Shown: piece after piece, positions 1-8,293 of the stretch
Layout of the letters: the number at the start of each line of letters is the position of its first letter
Numbering within the stretch: the stretch's first letter is position 1
Origin: an uncultured Curtobacterium sp.
GTDB lineage: Bacteria > Actinomycetota > Actinomycetes > Actinomycetales > Microbacteriaceae
Reading direction: 5' to 3'
Assembly (NCBI GenBank): GCA_913778205.1
Contig: CAJYUW010000024.1
Coordinates: 155,656 to 219,655 of the forward strand
Length of the DNA: 64,000 bases
The notes under the pieces: model-generated
Seen by the model: only the letters and a program-made list of their open reading frames with translations
Databases searched by the model: none
Told to the model about the DNA's origin: nothing
Program-made: the position numbers and the translations under genes

Positions 1-14
1 CCGCCGGTCGGCGG

Positions 15-638
15 TCAGGGGATGCTGCGGACCGCCTCGACGAACGCGCGGATCTTCGCGGCGTCCTTGACGCCGCGCTCGGACTCCACGCCGCTCGAGA
101 CGTCCACCCCGTCGGGGTCGAGCGCCTCGACCGCCGCGACGACGTTCGCCGGGGTGAGCCCGCCCGCGAGGATCCAGGCCTCGTCGACCTTGCCGGCGAT
201 CGTCGCGGGGTCGACCAGCCGTCCGCTGCCGGGGACCGCGGCGTCGAGCAGGAGCAGGTCGTGGTCGAACGCGGCGCGCTGCTCGGGGGTCTCGCGCAGG
301 TAGTCCTCGGTGCTGACGGCACGGATCGTGAAGAACCCGGCGTCGCGCGCACGGGCGAAGTCGGACGCCGACTCCCCGCCGTGCAGCTGCAGGGTCGTGA
401 GCCCGACCGCCGAGGCGATCCCGACGACCTCGTCGATCTGCTGGTCGCGGAAGACCCCCACGGCGTCGATGCCCTCCGGCACCCGCTCGACGAGCTCCTT
501 CGCGAGGTCGGCCGACACCGTGCGCGGACTGCCGGCGGCGAAGACGAACCCGACCGCATCGGCACCGGCGTCCACGGCGGCGTCCACCGTCTCGGGGGTG
601 GAGAGTCCGCAGATCTTGATCCAGCGCTGGTCGGTCAT
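15..638 (-). CDS. trpF: Phosphoribosylanthranilate isomerase
   Basis: This enzyme performs the Amadori rearrangement of N-(5-phosphoribosyl)anthranilate in cytoplasmic tryptophan synthesis. The protein begins KICGLS after a short leader; the cysteine of this motif is the TrpF catalytic base. Further on it has LQLHGGE, LLLDAAVPGSG and the phosphate-binding ILAGGLTPANV and VDVSSGVESE segments, all in the usual TIM-barrel order. At about 207 residues it is full length. The start at 638 puts the product directly at MTDQRWIKICG; an ATG three codons upstream (647) is possible. It lies 43 nt downstream of the kinase gene on the same strand, so co-transcription is likely. No other trp gene is in the window. 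Confidence 0.95.
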   Translation of the reverse strand: MTDQRWIKICGLSTPETVDAAVDAGADAVGFVFAAGSPRTVSADLAKELVERVPEGIDAVGVFRDQQIDEVVGIASAVGLTTLQLHGGESASDFARARDAGFFTIRAVSTEDYLRETPEQRAAFDHDLLLLDAAVPGSGRLVDPATIAGKVDEAWILAGGLTPANVVAAVEALDPDGVDVSSGVESERGVKDAAKIRAFVEAVRSIP

Positions 639-681
639 GCCGTCCATCCTGCCAGGGAGCACAGGTGCGGTCGCACCCGCG

Positions 682-1734
682 TCAGTGCAGCATGCCCGCC
701 AGGTAGGACGCACCGCACGCGGCGAGGAGGCCGAACATCGCGAACGCGCCGAGGAGCACGTTCCGGCGGCGCCACCGCTTCACGGGGTCGAAGGTGCCGC
801 GCTTCGCGTGCCGACGTGCGGCGCGGTGCAGCCTGTGGGCGCGCAGGTGCTGCGTCCGCTCCGGGCCCAGCGGCACCGGCCCGGTGATCTGCGTGGAGCC
901 GCCACGCAGCGCGTTCGCGACGACCACGGCGGTCGGTCGACGATCGGGGTCGCGGGCGGTCATGCGCTCGAGGAGGTCGTGCCACTCCGTCGCCAGGGAG
1001 TCGGGGATCTCCGGGTCCCGCCGCAGCCGGGCGAGCGCCGCCTCGATGAGCGTCCCGGAGTACTCCTGCTTGCCGGTGAGCGCCTCGAGCAGGACGAGCC
1101 CGAGTGAGTAGACGTCGGTCGCGAACCCGATGGGTTCCCCGGCGACCTGCTCCGGGCTGAGGTAGGCGGCGGTGCCGATGATGGTGCCGTCGTTCGTGAG
1201 CCGCGACCCGTCGACGAAGTGTGCGACGCCGAAGTCGGTCAGCTTCACGGTCCGCGCGAACCCGGAGGAGCCCTCGTCGCTGATCAGGATGTTCGCCGGC
1301 TTGACGTCCCGGTGGACGATGCCGCGCGAGTGCACGTAGGCGAGGGCGTCGGCGAGCTGGGCTCCGAGGTCCGCCACCTCGTAGTTGTGCAGCGCCCCCT
1401 CGGCGAGGCGGCGCAGCAGCGTCGTGTCGGCGATGAGCTCCATCACGATGAAGCGGTGCGGACCGTCCTCGAAGTCGTGGGTCCCGGCGTCGTAGAGCGG
1501 GATCAGCCCCGGGTGCGACAGCATGCTGAGCAGCCGGATCTCGCGCTCCTGGCGGACCCGGTCGGCGGTCGTCATGGTGTCCGGCGTCGCGAAGAGCTTG
1601 ACGGCGACGAGGCGGTAGGTGTGCTCGTCCCGTGCCTCGTACACGGTGCCCATGCCGCCGGTCCCGATGAGCCGCACGAGACGGTAGCGGCCAGCGAGGA
1701 CGGTCTCCGCCCTGGGGCTGTCCAACAGGGTCAT
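682..1734 (-). CDS. Membrane-anchored Ser/Thr protein kinase
   Basis: This is a Hanks-type kinase of about 350 residues. The glycine loop is IGTGGMG near residue 27, the ATP lysine lies in VAVK near 46, the catalytic loop is HRDVKPAN near 141 and the metal-binding DFG is near 167, followed by SPE in place of APE. After the catalytic domain comes a basic juxtamembrane stretch and one C-terminal membrane helix (LLGAFAMFGLLAACGASYLAG). Only a few residues follow, so there are no PASTA or other sensor domains outside the cell. The ATG at 1734 is chosen; a GTG two codons earlier is the alternative. trpF follows 43 nt later. The input signal and targets are not evident. Confidence 0.92.
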   Translation of the reverse strand: MTLLDSPRAETVLAGRYRLVRLIGTGGMGTVYEARDEHTYRLVAVKLFATPDTMTTADRVRQEREIRLLSMLSHPGLIPLYDAGTHDFEDGPHRFIVMELIADTTLLRRLAEGALHNYEVADLGAQLADALAYVHSRGIVHRDVKPANILISDEGSSGFARTVKLTDFGVAHFVDGSRLTNDGTIIGTAAYLSPEQVAGEPIGFATDVYSLGLVLLEALTGKQEYSGTLIEAALARLRRDPEIPDSLATEWHDLLERMTARDPDRRPTAVVVANALRGGSTQITGPVPLGPERTQHLRAHRLHRAARRHAKRGTFDPVKRWRRRNVLLGAFAMFGLLAACGASYLAGMLH

Positions 1735-1928
1735 GTGCACGTCGTTCCGTCGGGAGTCGGTGGGCGCGGGTTGCCAGCTGTGTGACTCACCCGCTACGGT
1801 ACGCGCCCGCGTCCGATCCCGCGGGCCCGTTACGACATCGTGATGCCCGTACTTCCCTGTGCCGACGGGGATGCACGCCGTGTAGGCATGACGACATCGA
1901 GTGACCGTTCATGCGCAAGGAGGACACG

Positions 1929-2132
1929 ATGGCGTTGTCGAAGGGCGACGAGGTGCACTGGAACACCTCGCAGGGCAGGACGACCGGCAAGCTGGTCGAG
2001 AAGAAGACCAAGGACTTCACGTTCGAGGGTCAGGACTTCAAGCCGGAGGACGGCGACCCGTACTGGATCGTCGAGTCGGAGAAGTCGGGGAACAAGGCGG
2101 CCCACAAGGAGTCGGCGCTGAAGAAGGCCTGA
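1929..2132 (+). CDS. DUF2945 (HVA1-type TUDOR-like) small protein
   Basis: The product is 67 residues, basic and soluble. It begins MALSKGDEVHWNTSQGRT and contains the TTGKLVEKKT pattern of DUF2945, the hypervirulence-associated TUDOR-like domain. The family is usually 65-75 residues and its function is unknown. A near-perfect Shine-Dalgarno AAGGAGG at 1917-1923 lies 5 nt before the ATG at 1929, which fixes the start; the upstream ATG at 1911 has no such site. It is a monocistronic gene between the kinase and the convergent DedA gene. Identification rests on sequence pattern alone. Confidence 0.8.
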   Translation: MALSKGDEVHWNTSQGRTTGKLVEKKTKDFTFEGQDFKPEDGDPYWIVESEKSGNKAAHKESALKKA

Positions 2133-2150
2133 CCCGGGGTCCCGCCCGGT

Positions 2151-2873
2151 TCAGTCGCCGGCCGGGGTGGCGCGGCGCCGACCGCGACCGCCCTGGCCGG
2201 CACGCTCGGCCCGGCCGGCACGCTCGGCCCGGGCACGGCGGATCCGGCGCGCGACGAACGTCACCACGACGACCGCGATCACCACGTAGAGCACCCGGTC
2301 GATCCACTCGGTGTACTGCTCGACCCGGTCGTACTGGGTCCCGAACGCGGCTCCGAGCAGCACGAGCGCGCCGTTCCAGATGCCGCTCGCGACGATCGTG
2401 AACACCGAGAAGGTCCCCAGGGGCATCCGGTCGGCCCCGGCCGGCAGCGAGATGAGGCTGCGGACGATCGGCACGAACCGCCCGAAGAAGACCGCGCTCC
2501 GGCCGTGCCGGTGGAACCAGTCGGCGGCCTTGCGGAAGTCGTCCTCGTCGACGAGCGGGAGCCTGCCGAGCAGCCGGACGGTCCGCTCGAACCCGATCAC
2601 GGCACCGAGCCAGTAGAGCACCAGCGCGCCGAGGTACGACCCGAGCGTGGCGGCGACGAGCACGAGGACGAGGTTCATCCGCCCTGCGCCCGCGAGGAAG
2701 CCGGCGAGCGGCAGGATCACCTCGGAGGGGATCGGCGGGAACACCGTCTCGACGAAGAGCAAGAGCGCGACGCCCCACTCCCCGAGTGCGTCGATGAGCT
2801 GCAGGACGAGTCCGGACAGCCCGCCCGTGTCGGGGTCGGCGGCGGCCACGGGGCGGAGCAGGGCAGTCGTCAT
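2151..2873 (-). CDS. DedA family integral membrane protein
   Basis: This 240-residue protein has the SNARE-associated/DedA pattern. The hydrophobic N-terminal segment contains FVETVFPPIPSEVILPLAGF, with the conserved E and proline cluster. The motif FFGRFVPIVRSLISLPAG follows, carrying the conserved arginines, and two or three more membrane spans come after it. DedA proteins are membrane transporters or scramblases linked to lipid carrier recycling and membrane potential. The substrate is not readable here. The last 30 residues are basic and repetitive (RAERAG twice) and face the cytoplasm. It stands alone, convergent with the DUF2945 gene, with only 18 nt between their stop codons. Confidence 0.93.
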   Translation of the reverse strand: MTTALLRPVAAADPDTGGLSGLVLQLIDALGEWGVALLLFVETVFPPIPSEVILPLAGFLAGAGRMNLVLVLVAATLGSYLGALVLYWLGAVIGFERTVRLLGRLPLVDEDDFRKAADWFHRHGRSAVFFGRFVPIVRSLISLPAGADRMPLGTFSVFTIVASGIWNGALVLLGAAFGTQYDRVEQYTEWIDRVLYVVIAVVVVTFVARRIRRARAERAGRAERAGQGGRGRRRATPAGD

Positions 2874-2924
2874 CGTCCGATCATCCCTGAGTGCCCTGTC
2901 AGACCGTGGCGCGCTCCCTGAGTG

Positions 2925-4073
2925 TCAGCCGAGTCCCATGTGGGAGGAACGGACGTGCGTGAGCGACCGCGCGAGCGCTCCGCGTGCGACGGCGTCCCGG
3001 CCGACCGTGGACGGCACGACCTGCACGGGGTGCCGCAGCTCGGGCACCACGAGGTCGTGCAGGGCCGCGGCGAAGACGTCGGCGGCCGGGAGGACCTCTC
3101 CCCCGACGACGACCACCTGCGGGTCGAGCGTCGTGACGAGCTGGACGACGCCGGGCACGACGTCGGCGGCGAACGACCGCACGACGTCGACGGCGGCCGG
3201 GTCGCCGACGCCGGCCGCCGCGAAGACGGACTCGAGGTCCGTGTCGGAGCCGATCCGGGCCTCCAGTCGGGCGGGTGCCGACGGCCAACCGGTCGACGCG
3301 AGTCCACCGACCTCCCCGGCCGCGCCGCGCGCGCCGCGTGCCAGGGATCCGCCGACGAGGTACGACGCACCGATCTGGCGACCCATGACGAGGTAGAGCG
3401 CGTCGTCGACGCCGCGGAAGCGGCCCCACATCGCCTCGGCCGTCGCGGCGAGCTTGGCGTCGTTGTCGAAGAAGGTCGCCGCACCGGGGAAGAGGTCCTG
3501 GATCCGCCCCGGCACCCGGGACTCGACCCACTCGGGGACGGCGACGGTGTAGTCGATCGCGCCGCACCGGTCCACGACGGCCGGCACCCCGAACGTCGCC
3601 GCGAGGACGCGGTCGGGGTCGACGCCCTCGGTGAGCCGCTGCACGACGTCCTGCACGCTCGACCAGGCCTGCTCCGCGCTCGTCAGGTCCGCGTACCGCT
3701 CCTCGACGCGGGCGGTCGTCACCCCGCGGAGGTCGGCCCGGAGCCCGACGATGCCGTGCAACCCGAGGTCGACGCCGAGGACCGCGCCGGCCGAAGCGTC
3801 CGCGGCGAAGCGCTTCGCGCGGCGACCGGCCTTGTTCGGCGTGGCGATGGCGTCGGCCTCGGCGACCCAGCCCTCGTCCACAAGGTCCGCGAGCGCCGCC
3901 TCGACCGTCGGACGGGACAGCCCGACGGTCCGGCTGAGCTCGGTGACCGTGCGCGAGGACTCGTCGCGGAAGAGCTCGTCGAGGATCGCGCGGGAGTTGA
4001 TCAACCGCAGCACGCCGGGGGTCGTCCCCACCACGGTGCTCGGGAGCGTTGACACGGTCTCTTCCACGGCCAT
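2925..4073 (-). CDS. ROK family transcriptional regulator
   Basis: The product has 382 residues. It has an N-terminal winged helix (about residues 15-75: SRAILDELF, SRTVTELSRTVGLSRPTVEAAL) and a sugar-kinase-like ROK domain opening with VLGVDLGLHGIVGLRADL. The ROK signature region GAAGEVGGL is present, but the usual CGxxGC zinc cysteines are not evident. This is the NagC/XylR layout: a repressor released by a sugar or sugar phosphate. It is divergent from a GH20 hexosaminidase, so an aminosugar ligand is likely (inference). A TAATAT hexamer at 4086-4081 ends seven bases before the ATG, so the transcript may be leaderless. In-frame ATGs at 4082 and 4097 are alternatives. Confidence 0.9.
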   Translation of the reverse strand: MAVEETVSTLPSTVVGTTPGVLRLINSRAILDELFRDESSRTVTELSRTVGLSRPTVEAALADLVDEGWVAEADAIATPNKAGRRAKRFAADASAGAVLGVDLGLHGIVGLRADLRGVTTARVEERYADLTSAEQAWSSVQDVVQRLTEGVDPDRVLAATFGVPAVVDRCGAIDYTVAVPEWVESRVPGRIQDLFPGAATFFDNDAKLAATAEAMWGRFRGVDDALYLVMGRQIGASYLVGGSLARGARGAAGEVGGLASTGWPSAPARLEARIGSDTDLESVFAAAGVGDPAAVDVVRSFAADVVPGVVQLVTTLDPQVVVVGGEVLPAADVFAAALHDLVVPELRHPVQVVPSTVGRDAVARGALARSLTHVRSSHMGLG

Positions 4074-4083
4074 AGCCTCCATA

Positions 4084-4109
4084 TTACGAAAGACCATTGA
4101 GGAATGGTG
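4084..4109. promoter_or_regulatory. Candidate ROK operator, copy 1
   Basis: This 26-bp site lies between the divergent ROK and GH20 genes and matches 16653-16678 at 20 of 26 positions. The conserved blocks are TTA, GAAAG, TTG and AATGGTG. It contains an inverted repeat, ACCATT and AATGGT around a 4-nt centre at 4093-4108. Its left end touches the predicted -10 of the ROK gene. Confidence 0.65.
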
Positions 4110-4118
4110 GACTCCGAC

Positions 4119-5822
4119 ATGCTCATCCCCCGCCCGCGCCGCGTCGAAGCGGGACCCGGCGCCTTCACGATCACCGCGACCACGCGCATCGCGGCCGACG
4201 CCGAGACCGAGTCGGTGCGACTGTACCTCCAACAGACGCTCCGCGGCTCGACCGGGCTGCCGGTCCGCGACGCTGACGGGCACGAGGGCAACGACGTCAT
4301 CGTGCTCCGGGTCGCCGCGCCGTCGGAGTCCGCGGCGTTGCCGGTCGGCCCCACCACCGCGCCGGACGACCGCAGCGAGGCGTTCCGGCTCACCGTCACG
4401 CCCGAGCGCATCGAGGTGGTCGGCGGTGCAGCGGCGGGGGTGTTCTACGGCGTGCAGGCACTGCTGCAGTCCCTGCCGGCCGACGTGTACCGCCGCGGCC
4501 GGGTGGGCGCGGGCCCGTGGACCGTCCCGGGGGTCGTCGTGGAGGACGCACCGGCCTTCGCCTGGCGCGGCGTCATGCTCGACGTCTGCCGGCACTTCCG
4601 GACGAAGCACGAGGTCATGCGGGTCGTCGACCAGCTCGCCGCGCACCGGATCAACCGGCTGCACCTCCACCTGACGGAGGACCAGGGGTGGCGGATCGAG
4701 ATCCTGCGGTACCCGCGGCTCACCGAGGTCGGTTCGTGGCGCCGTGGGTCGCAGGTCGGCGCGCACGTGCCCGACGCCGACGGGGTGCTCCGTCCGGCTG
4801 CGTTCGACGAGCGTCCGCACGGCGGGTACTACACGCAGGACGACGTCCGCGAGCTCGTCGCGTACGCCGCGGACCGCTTCGTCACGGTGGTGCCCGAGAT
4901 CGAGACACCGGGACACGTCCGTGCGGCGCTGGCCGCGTACCCGGAGCTCGGTGTCCACCCCGACCAGCCCGTCGACGTCTGGACCGAGTGGGGCATCGCC
5001 GAGGACGTCCTCAACGCGGAGGAGTCGACGATCGGGTTCTTCCAGGACGTCCTGGACGAGGTCATCGACCTGTTCCCGAGCCCGTACATCGGCATCGGCG
5101 GCGACGAGTGCCCGAAGGCGCAGTGGATCGCGGACCCACGGACCCAGGAGCGCATGCGCGAACTCGGCCTCGCGGACGAGGAACACCTCCAGGCCTGGAT
5201 CGTCGGTCGCCTCGCCGCCCACGTCGAGTCCCGGGGCCGACGGGCGTTCGGCTGGGACGAGATCCTCGAGGGCGGGACGCTGTCCCCGTCGGCGACGGTC
5301 CTGTCCTGGCGCGGGCTGACCGGTGCACGGACCGCGGCGAAGCGCGGGCACGACGTCATCTCGTCCCCGGACGACCAGGCGTACCTCGACTACCGGCAGA
5401 GCGACCTCACGACGGAGCCGATCCCGGTCTCGATCGTGCTGTCGGTCGACGACGTCTTCGCGTTCGACCCGGTGCCGTCCGGCCTGACCGACGCGGAGCG
5501 GGCGCACGTCATCGGCGGGCAGGGCAACATGTGGACCGAGCACGTCGACACCGCCCGGAAGCTCGACTACCAGCTGTTCCCCCGGGTCGCGGCCCTGTCC
5601 GAAGCGCTGTGGTCGGCCGACGTCACGGGCCCCAGGGACCTCGCCGAGTTCCGCGGGCGGCTCGCCGAGCACACGGCGCGACTCGAGGCGATGGGGATCG
5701 AGTACCGGCACGAGGCCGGCCCGTTCCCGTGGGAGCAGCGCCCCGGCGTGCCGGGCCGGCCCGCCTCGCGGGAGGAGCGTGCCGCCTACATCGACGCGGT
5801 GACGGCGAACATCGCCGAGTAG
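4119..5822 (+). CDS. GH20 beta-N-acetylhexosaminidase
   Basis: This enzyme releases terminal GlcNAc or GalNAc from chito-oligosaccharides or glycoconjugates by substrate-assisted catalysis. An N-terminal GH20b domain (about residues 1-130) is followed by the TIM barrel from about 140, with WRGVMLDVCRHF, HLHLTEDQGWRIEI, PEIETPGH and the catalytic Asp-Glu pair in IGIGGDECPK (about 329-330). No signal peptide is visible, so it probably acts on imported sugars in the cytoplasm. The ATG at 4119 has GGTGGA seven bases upstream; an ATG at 4104 would overlap the operator. It is divergent from the ROK gene and shares its operator. Confidence 0.93.
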   Translation: MLIPRPRRVEAGPGAFTITATTRIAADAETESVRLYLQQTLRGSTGLPVRDADGHEGNDVIVLRVAAPSESAALPVGPTTAPDDRSEAFRLTVTPERIEVVGGAAAGVFYGVQALLQSLPADVYRRGRVGAGPWTVPGVVVEDAPAFAWRGVMLDVCRHFRTKHEVMRVVDQLAAHRINRLHLHLTEDQGWRIEILRYPRLTEVGSWRRGSQVGAHVPDADGVLRPAAFDERPHGGYYTQDDVRELVAYAADRFVTVVPEIETPGHVRAALAAYPELGVHPDQPVDVWTEWGIAEDVLNAEESTIGFFQDVLDEVIDLFPSPYIGIGGDECPKAQWIADPRTQERMRELGLADEEHLQAWIVGRLAAHVESRGRRAFGWDEILEGGTLSPSATVLSWRGLTGARTAAKRGHDVISSPDDQAYLDYRQSDLTTEPIPVSIVLSVDDVFAFDPVPSGLTDAERAHVIGGQGNMWTEHVDTARKLDYQLFPRVAALSEALWSADVTGPRDLAEFRGRLAEHTARLEAMGIEYRHEAGPFPWEQRPGVPGRPASREERAAYIDAVTANIAE

Positions 5823-5853
5823 GGCGAGCGTCGACGGTCGGCAGGGTGCGTTC

Positions 5854-5939
5854 GAGGTTCCATGACCCGCCGCTCGGTTCCGACGAGGTTCCGCAGAACG
5901 TTCCACAGGACACCCAGATGCCGGAATCTCGGCATCTGG
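5854..5939 (+). repeat. GAGGTTCC-box intergenic element, copy 1
   Basis: GAGGTTCC occurs at 5854-5861 and 5885-5892, with the related CGGTTCCG and GAACGTTCC between and after them. The stretch ends in a 17-base word (5916-5932) that matches 63711-63727 in reverse at 16 of 17 positions. Two GAGGTTCC boxes also accompany that second copy. Confidence 0.55.
5914..5939 (+). terminator. Hairpin downstream of GH20 gene
   Basis: A perfect 10-bp stem (5914-5923 with 5930-5939, CCAGATGCCG and CGGCATCTGG) closes a six-base loop about 90 nt after the hexosaminidase stop. There is no T-run, as is common in high-GC actinobacteria. It may equally be part of the repeated GAGGTTCC element. Confidence 0.5.
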
Positions 5940-5970
5940 AGGCCGGCTCGGCTGCGCAACGCACCCCGCG

Positions 5971-6018
5971 GACGGACGGGAGGCACGGTGCCAGCTGGCA
6001 CCGTGCCTCCCGTCCGTC
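5971..6018. terminator. 48-bp perfect palindrome
   Basis: Both 24-bp arms match exactly, with no spacer; the centre is CAGCTG at 5992-5997. It lies between the convergent hexosaminidase and fruA genes and can serve both as a terminator. The inner GGGAGGC and GCCTCCC words recur in other intergenic hairpins of this window. Confidence 0.75.
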
Positions 6019-6117
6019 ACGTGGTGACGTCCATCACGTGGTGACGTCCATCACGTGGTGACGCCCGTCAGGTGGCGACGCCCGTCACGCGGTGACGCCC
6101 GTCACGCGGTCGCGTCG
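6016..6117 (+). repeat. Six 17-nt tandem repeats
   Basis: Units start at 6016, 6033, 6050, 6067, 6084 and 6101, of the form RTCACGTGGTGACGYCC, with divergence increasing toward fruA. Each unit contains the short inverted repeat TCAC-GTG-GTGA. The array abuts the fruA stop codon (6119-6121) and the 48-bp palindrome. Confidence 0.8.
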
Positions 6118-6118
6118 A

Positions 6119-8245
6119 CTACACGGCGACCGGCGCGCGCTGCCCCACCGTCTCGGCGGCAGCCGCCGCCTCGGTACCCGCAGCGACCTCGTCCACCGGA
6201 CGGCGGCGCACCCACTTCTTCAGCGCGACCAGCACGAGCGCGGCGACCACCGTGCCGGCGACGATCGCGGCGATGAACATCCCGATGTTGCCGATCGCGA
6301 AGAACACGAAGATGCCGCCGTGCGGCGCCCGCGAGGTGACGCCGGCCGCCATCGAGATCGCACCCGTGACCGCAGCACCGACCATCGACGCGGGGATCAC
6401 CCGGAGCGGGTCGGCCGCGGCGAACGGGATCGCCCCCTCGGAGATGAAGGACGCACCGAGCAGCCACGCGGCCTTGCCGTTCTCGCGCTCGGGCTTGGTG
6501 AAGCCCTTGCGGTAGAGCACCGTCGAGGCCAGTGCGAGCGCCAGCGGCGGCACCATGCCGGCGGCCATGACGGCGGCCATGATCTCGAACGGCACGACGT
6601 TGGTCGCGGAGCCCGCGGCCAGTCCGGCGACCGCGAAGGAGTACGCGACCTTGTTCACGGGGCCGCCGAGGTCGAACGCCATCATCAGGCCGAGGATGAT
6701 GCCGAGCAGGATCACCGACGCGCCGTTGAGCGAGTTGAGCCAGTTCGTCAGCTGCGTCATCACCCAGGCGATCGGACCGCCGAGCACGAGGAGCATGAGG
6801 CCGGAGGCGATGATCGACGCGAACAGCGGGATGATCACGACCGGCATGAGGCCACGGAGCCAGCGCCAGGTCGGGATGCGCCCGATCCAGTAGGCGGCCC
6901 CACCGGCGATGAGGCCACCGACGAGGCCACCGAGGAACCCGGCGTTCATGAAGACCGCGATGGAACCGGCGACGAAGCCCGGCGCGATGCCCGGGCGGTC
7001 GGCGATGGCGTACGCGATGTACCCGGCGAGCGCGGCCACGAGGAACCCGAGCGAGACACCGCCGATCTGGAACGCCGCCGCGCCGAGGTAGTACGCGAGC
7101 CCCTCCGGCGGGAGGTTGAGGAGGGTGTAGTGCGTCAGCGTGTAGACGGCGTTGTTCTGGCCGGAGTCGCCGTGCGCGAGCGCGATGCCGTAGCCGGAGA
7201 GCAGGAAGCCGAGCGCGATGAGCAGACCGCCGCCCGCGACGAACGGGATCATGTAGCTCACGCCGGTCAGGAGCCACCGCTTGAGCGCCTGGCCGAAGTG
7301 CTCGTCGGACTTGGCCGACTCCGCGGTCGTCGCCGCGCCACCCTGCACGCGCACGGCGTTCGGGTCGTCGGCGGCGCGGAGGGCCTCGGCGATCATCGTG
7401 TCCGGCTCGTCCACACCGCGCTTGACCGGGCCGGACACGAGCGGCTTGCCCGCGAAGCGTCCGCGGTCGCGGACGTCGACGTCCACCGCGAAGACGACGG
7501 CGTCGGCGCGGGCGATGAGCGCGGGGTCGAGCGGCTCGACCTGCGAGGACCCCTGCGTCTCGATGTGCATCTCGGCGCCCGCGCGCTGTGCCGCGGCGAC
7601 GAGCGCGTCGGCGGCCATGTAGGTGTGCGCGATGCCGGTCGGGCAGGCGGTCACCCCGACGAGCACCTTGCGTGCGCCGGTGCCGGCAGGGGTCGTGCCG
7701 CCGGCTGCGGCCTGCGCGGGCTGCGCGGCGGCCGGCCGGGAGGCACTGCTCGCGTTCCCGACGCCGGCTGCGGCGACCTCGCCGCCCACCTCGCGCTCCA
7801 CCAGGTCGACGACGTCCTGCGGCGTCGCGGCGGCGCGGAGCGCGGCGGTGAAGTCCTCGCGGATGAGTGCGCGGGCGAGGGTCGACAGGACCGTGAGGTG
7901 GTCCTTGTCGGCGCCCTCGGGGACCGCGATCATGAAGACGACGTCGGCGTCGCCGTCCGGCGCGCCGAACGGGACCTTCCGTGCGAGGCGCGAGAACGCC
8001 AGGGTCGGGCTCGACACCGAGGCCGACCGCGCGTGCGGGATCGCGATGCCGCCGGGGACTCCCGTGCCGACGCTCGCCTCGCGCTTGATGGCGTCGTCGG
8101 CGAGCGCGGCGCCGTCGGCCGCGCGGCCGGTGGCGGCGACGCGGTCGGCGAGGACGCGGATGACGTCGCTCGACGTGGCGCCGAGGTCCTCGTCGAGGCC
8201 GACGAGCTCAGCGCTGATGAGGCGCTGCGTCGTGTCTGCGGACAT
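6119..8245 (-). CDS. fruA: Fructose PTS transporter, IIABC fusion
   Basis: This 708-residue protein imports fructose and phosphorylates it to fructose 1-phosphate. Domain order is IIA (residues 1-150, phosphohistidine in GGIAIPHARS), IIB (about 185-290, phosphocysteine in VGVTACPTGIAHTYMAADAL) and the membrane IIC domain (about 330-690, eight or more spans, including FVAGGGLLIALGF). AAAGGAGC lies eight bases before the ATG. It is the last gene of fruR-fruK-fruA, 143 nt after fruK. HPr and EI are not in the window. The sequence fits the fructose subfamily, and the fruK neighbour supports this substrate. Confidence 0.95.
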   Translation of the reverse strand: MSADTTQRLISAELVGLDEDLGATSSDVIRVLADRVAATGRAADGAALADDAIKREASVGTGVPGGIAIPHARSASVSSPTLAFSRLARKVPFGAPDGDADVVFMIAVPEGADKDHLTVLSTLARALIREDFTAALRAAATPQDVVDLVEREVGGEVAAAGVGNASSASRPAAAQPAQAAAGGTTPAGTGARKVLVGVTACPTGIAHTYMAADALVAAAQRAGAEMHIETQGSSQVEPLDPALIARADAVVFAVDVDVRDRGRFAGKPLVSGPVKRGVDEPDTMIAEALRAADDPNAVRVQGGAATTAESAKSDEHFGQALKRWLLTGVSYMIPFVAGGGLLIALGFLLSGYGIALAHGDSGQNNAVYTLTHYTLLNLPPEGLAYYLGAAAFQIGGVSLGFLVAALAGYIAYAIADRPGIAPGFVAGSIAVFMNAGFLGGLVGGLIAGGAAYWIGRIPTWRWLRGLMPVVIIPLFASIIASGLMLLVLGGPIAWVMTQLTNWLNSLNGASVILLGIILGLMMAFDLGGPVNKVAYSFAVAGLAAGSATNVVPFEIMAAVMAAGMVPPLALALASTVLYRKGFTKPERENGKAAWLLGASFISEGAIPFAAADPLRVIPASMVGAAVTGAISMAAGVTSRAPHGGIFVFFAIGNIGMFIAAIVAGTVVAALVLVALKKWVRRRPVDEVAAGTEAAAAAETVGQRAPVAV

Positions 8246-8293
8246 TGGGTTGCTCCTTTGCAGTGGCGCCGGGGGCGCTGGCCGTGCTGTTCG

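Noticed and set aside
2925..6020. A 1031-codon minus-strand frame
   Set aside because: Only the last 382 codons (ROK regulator) look like protein; the first part is antisense to the GH20 gene.
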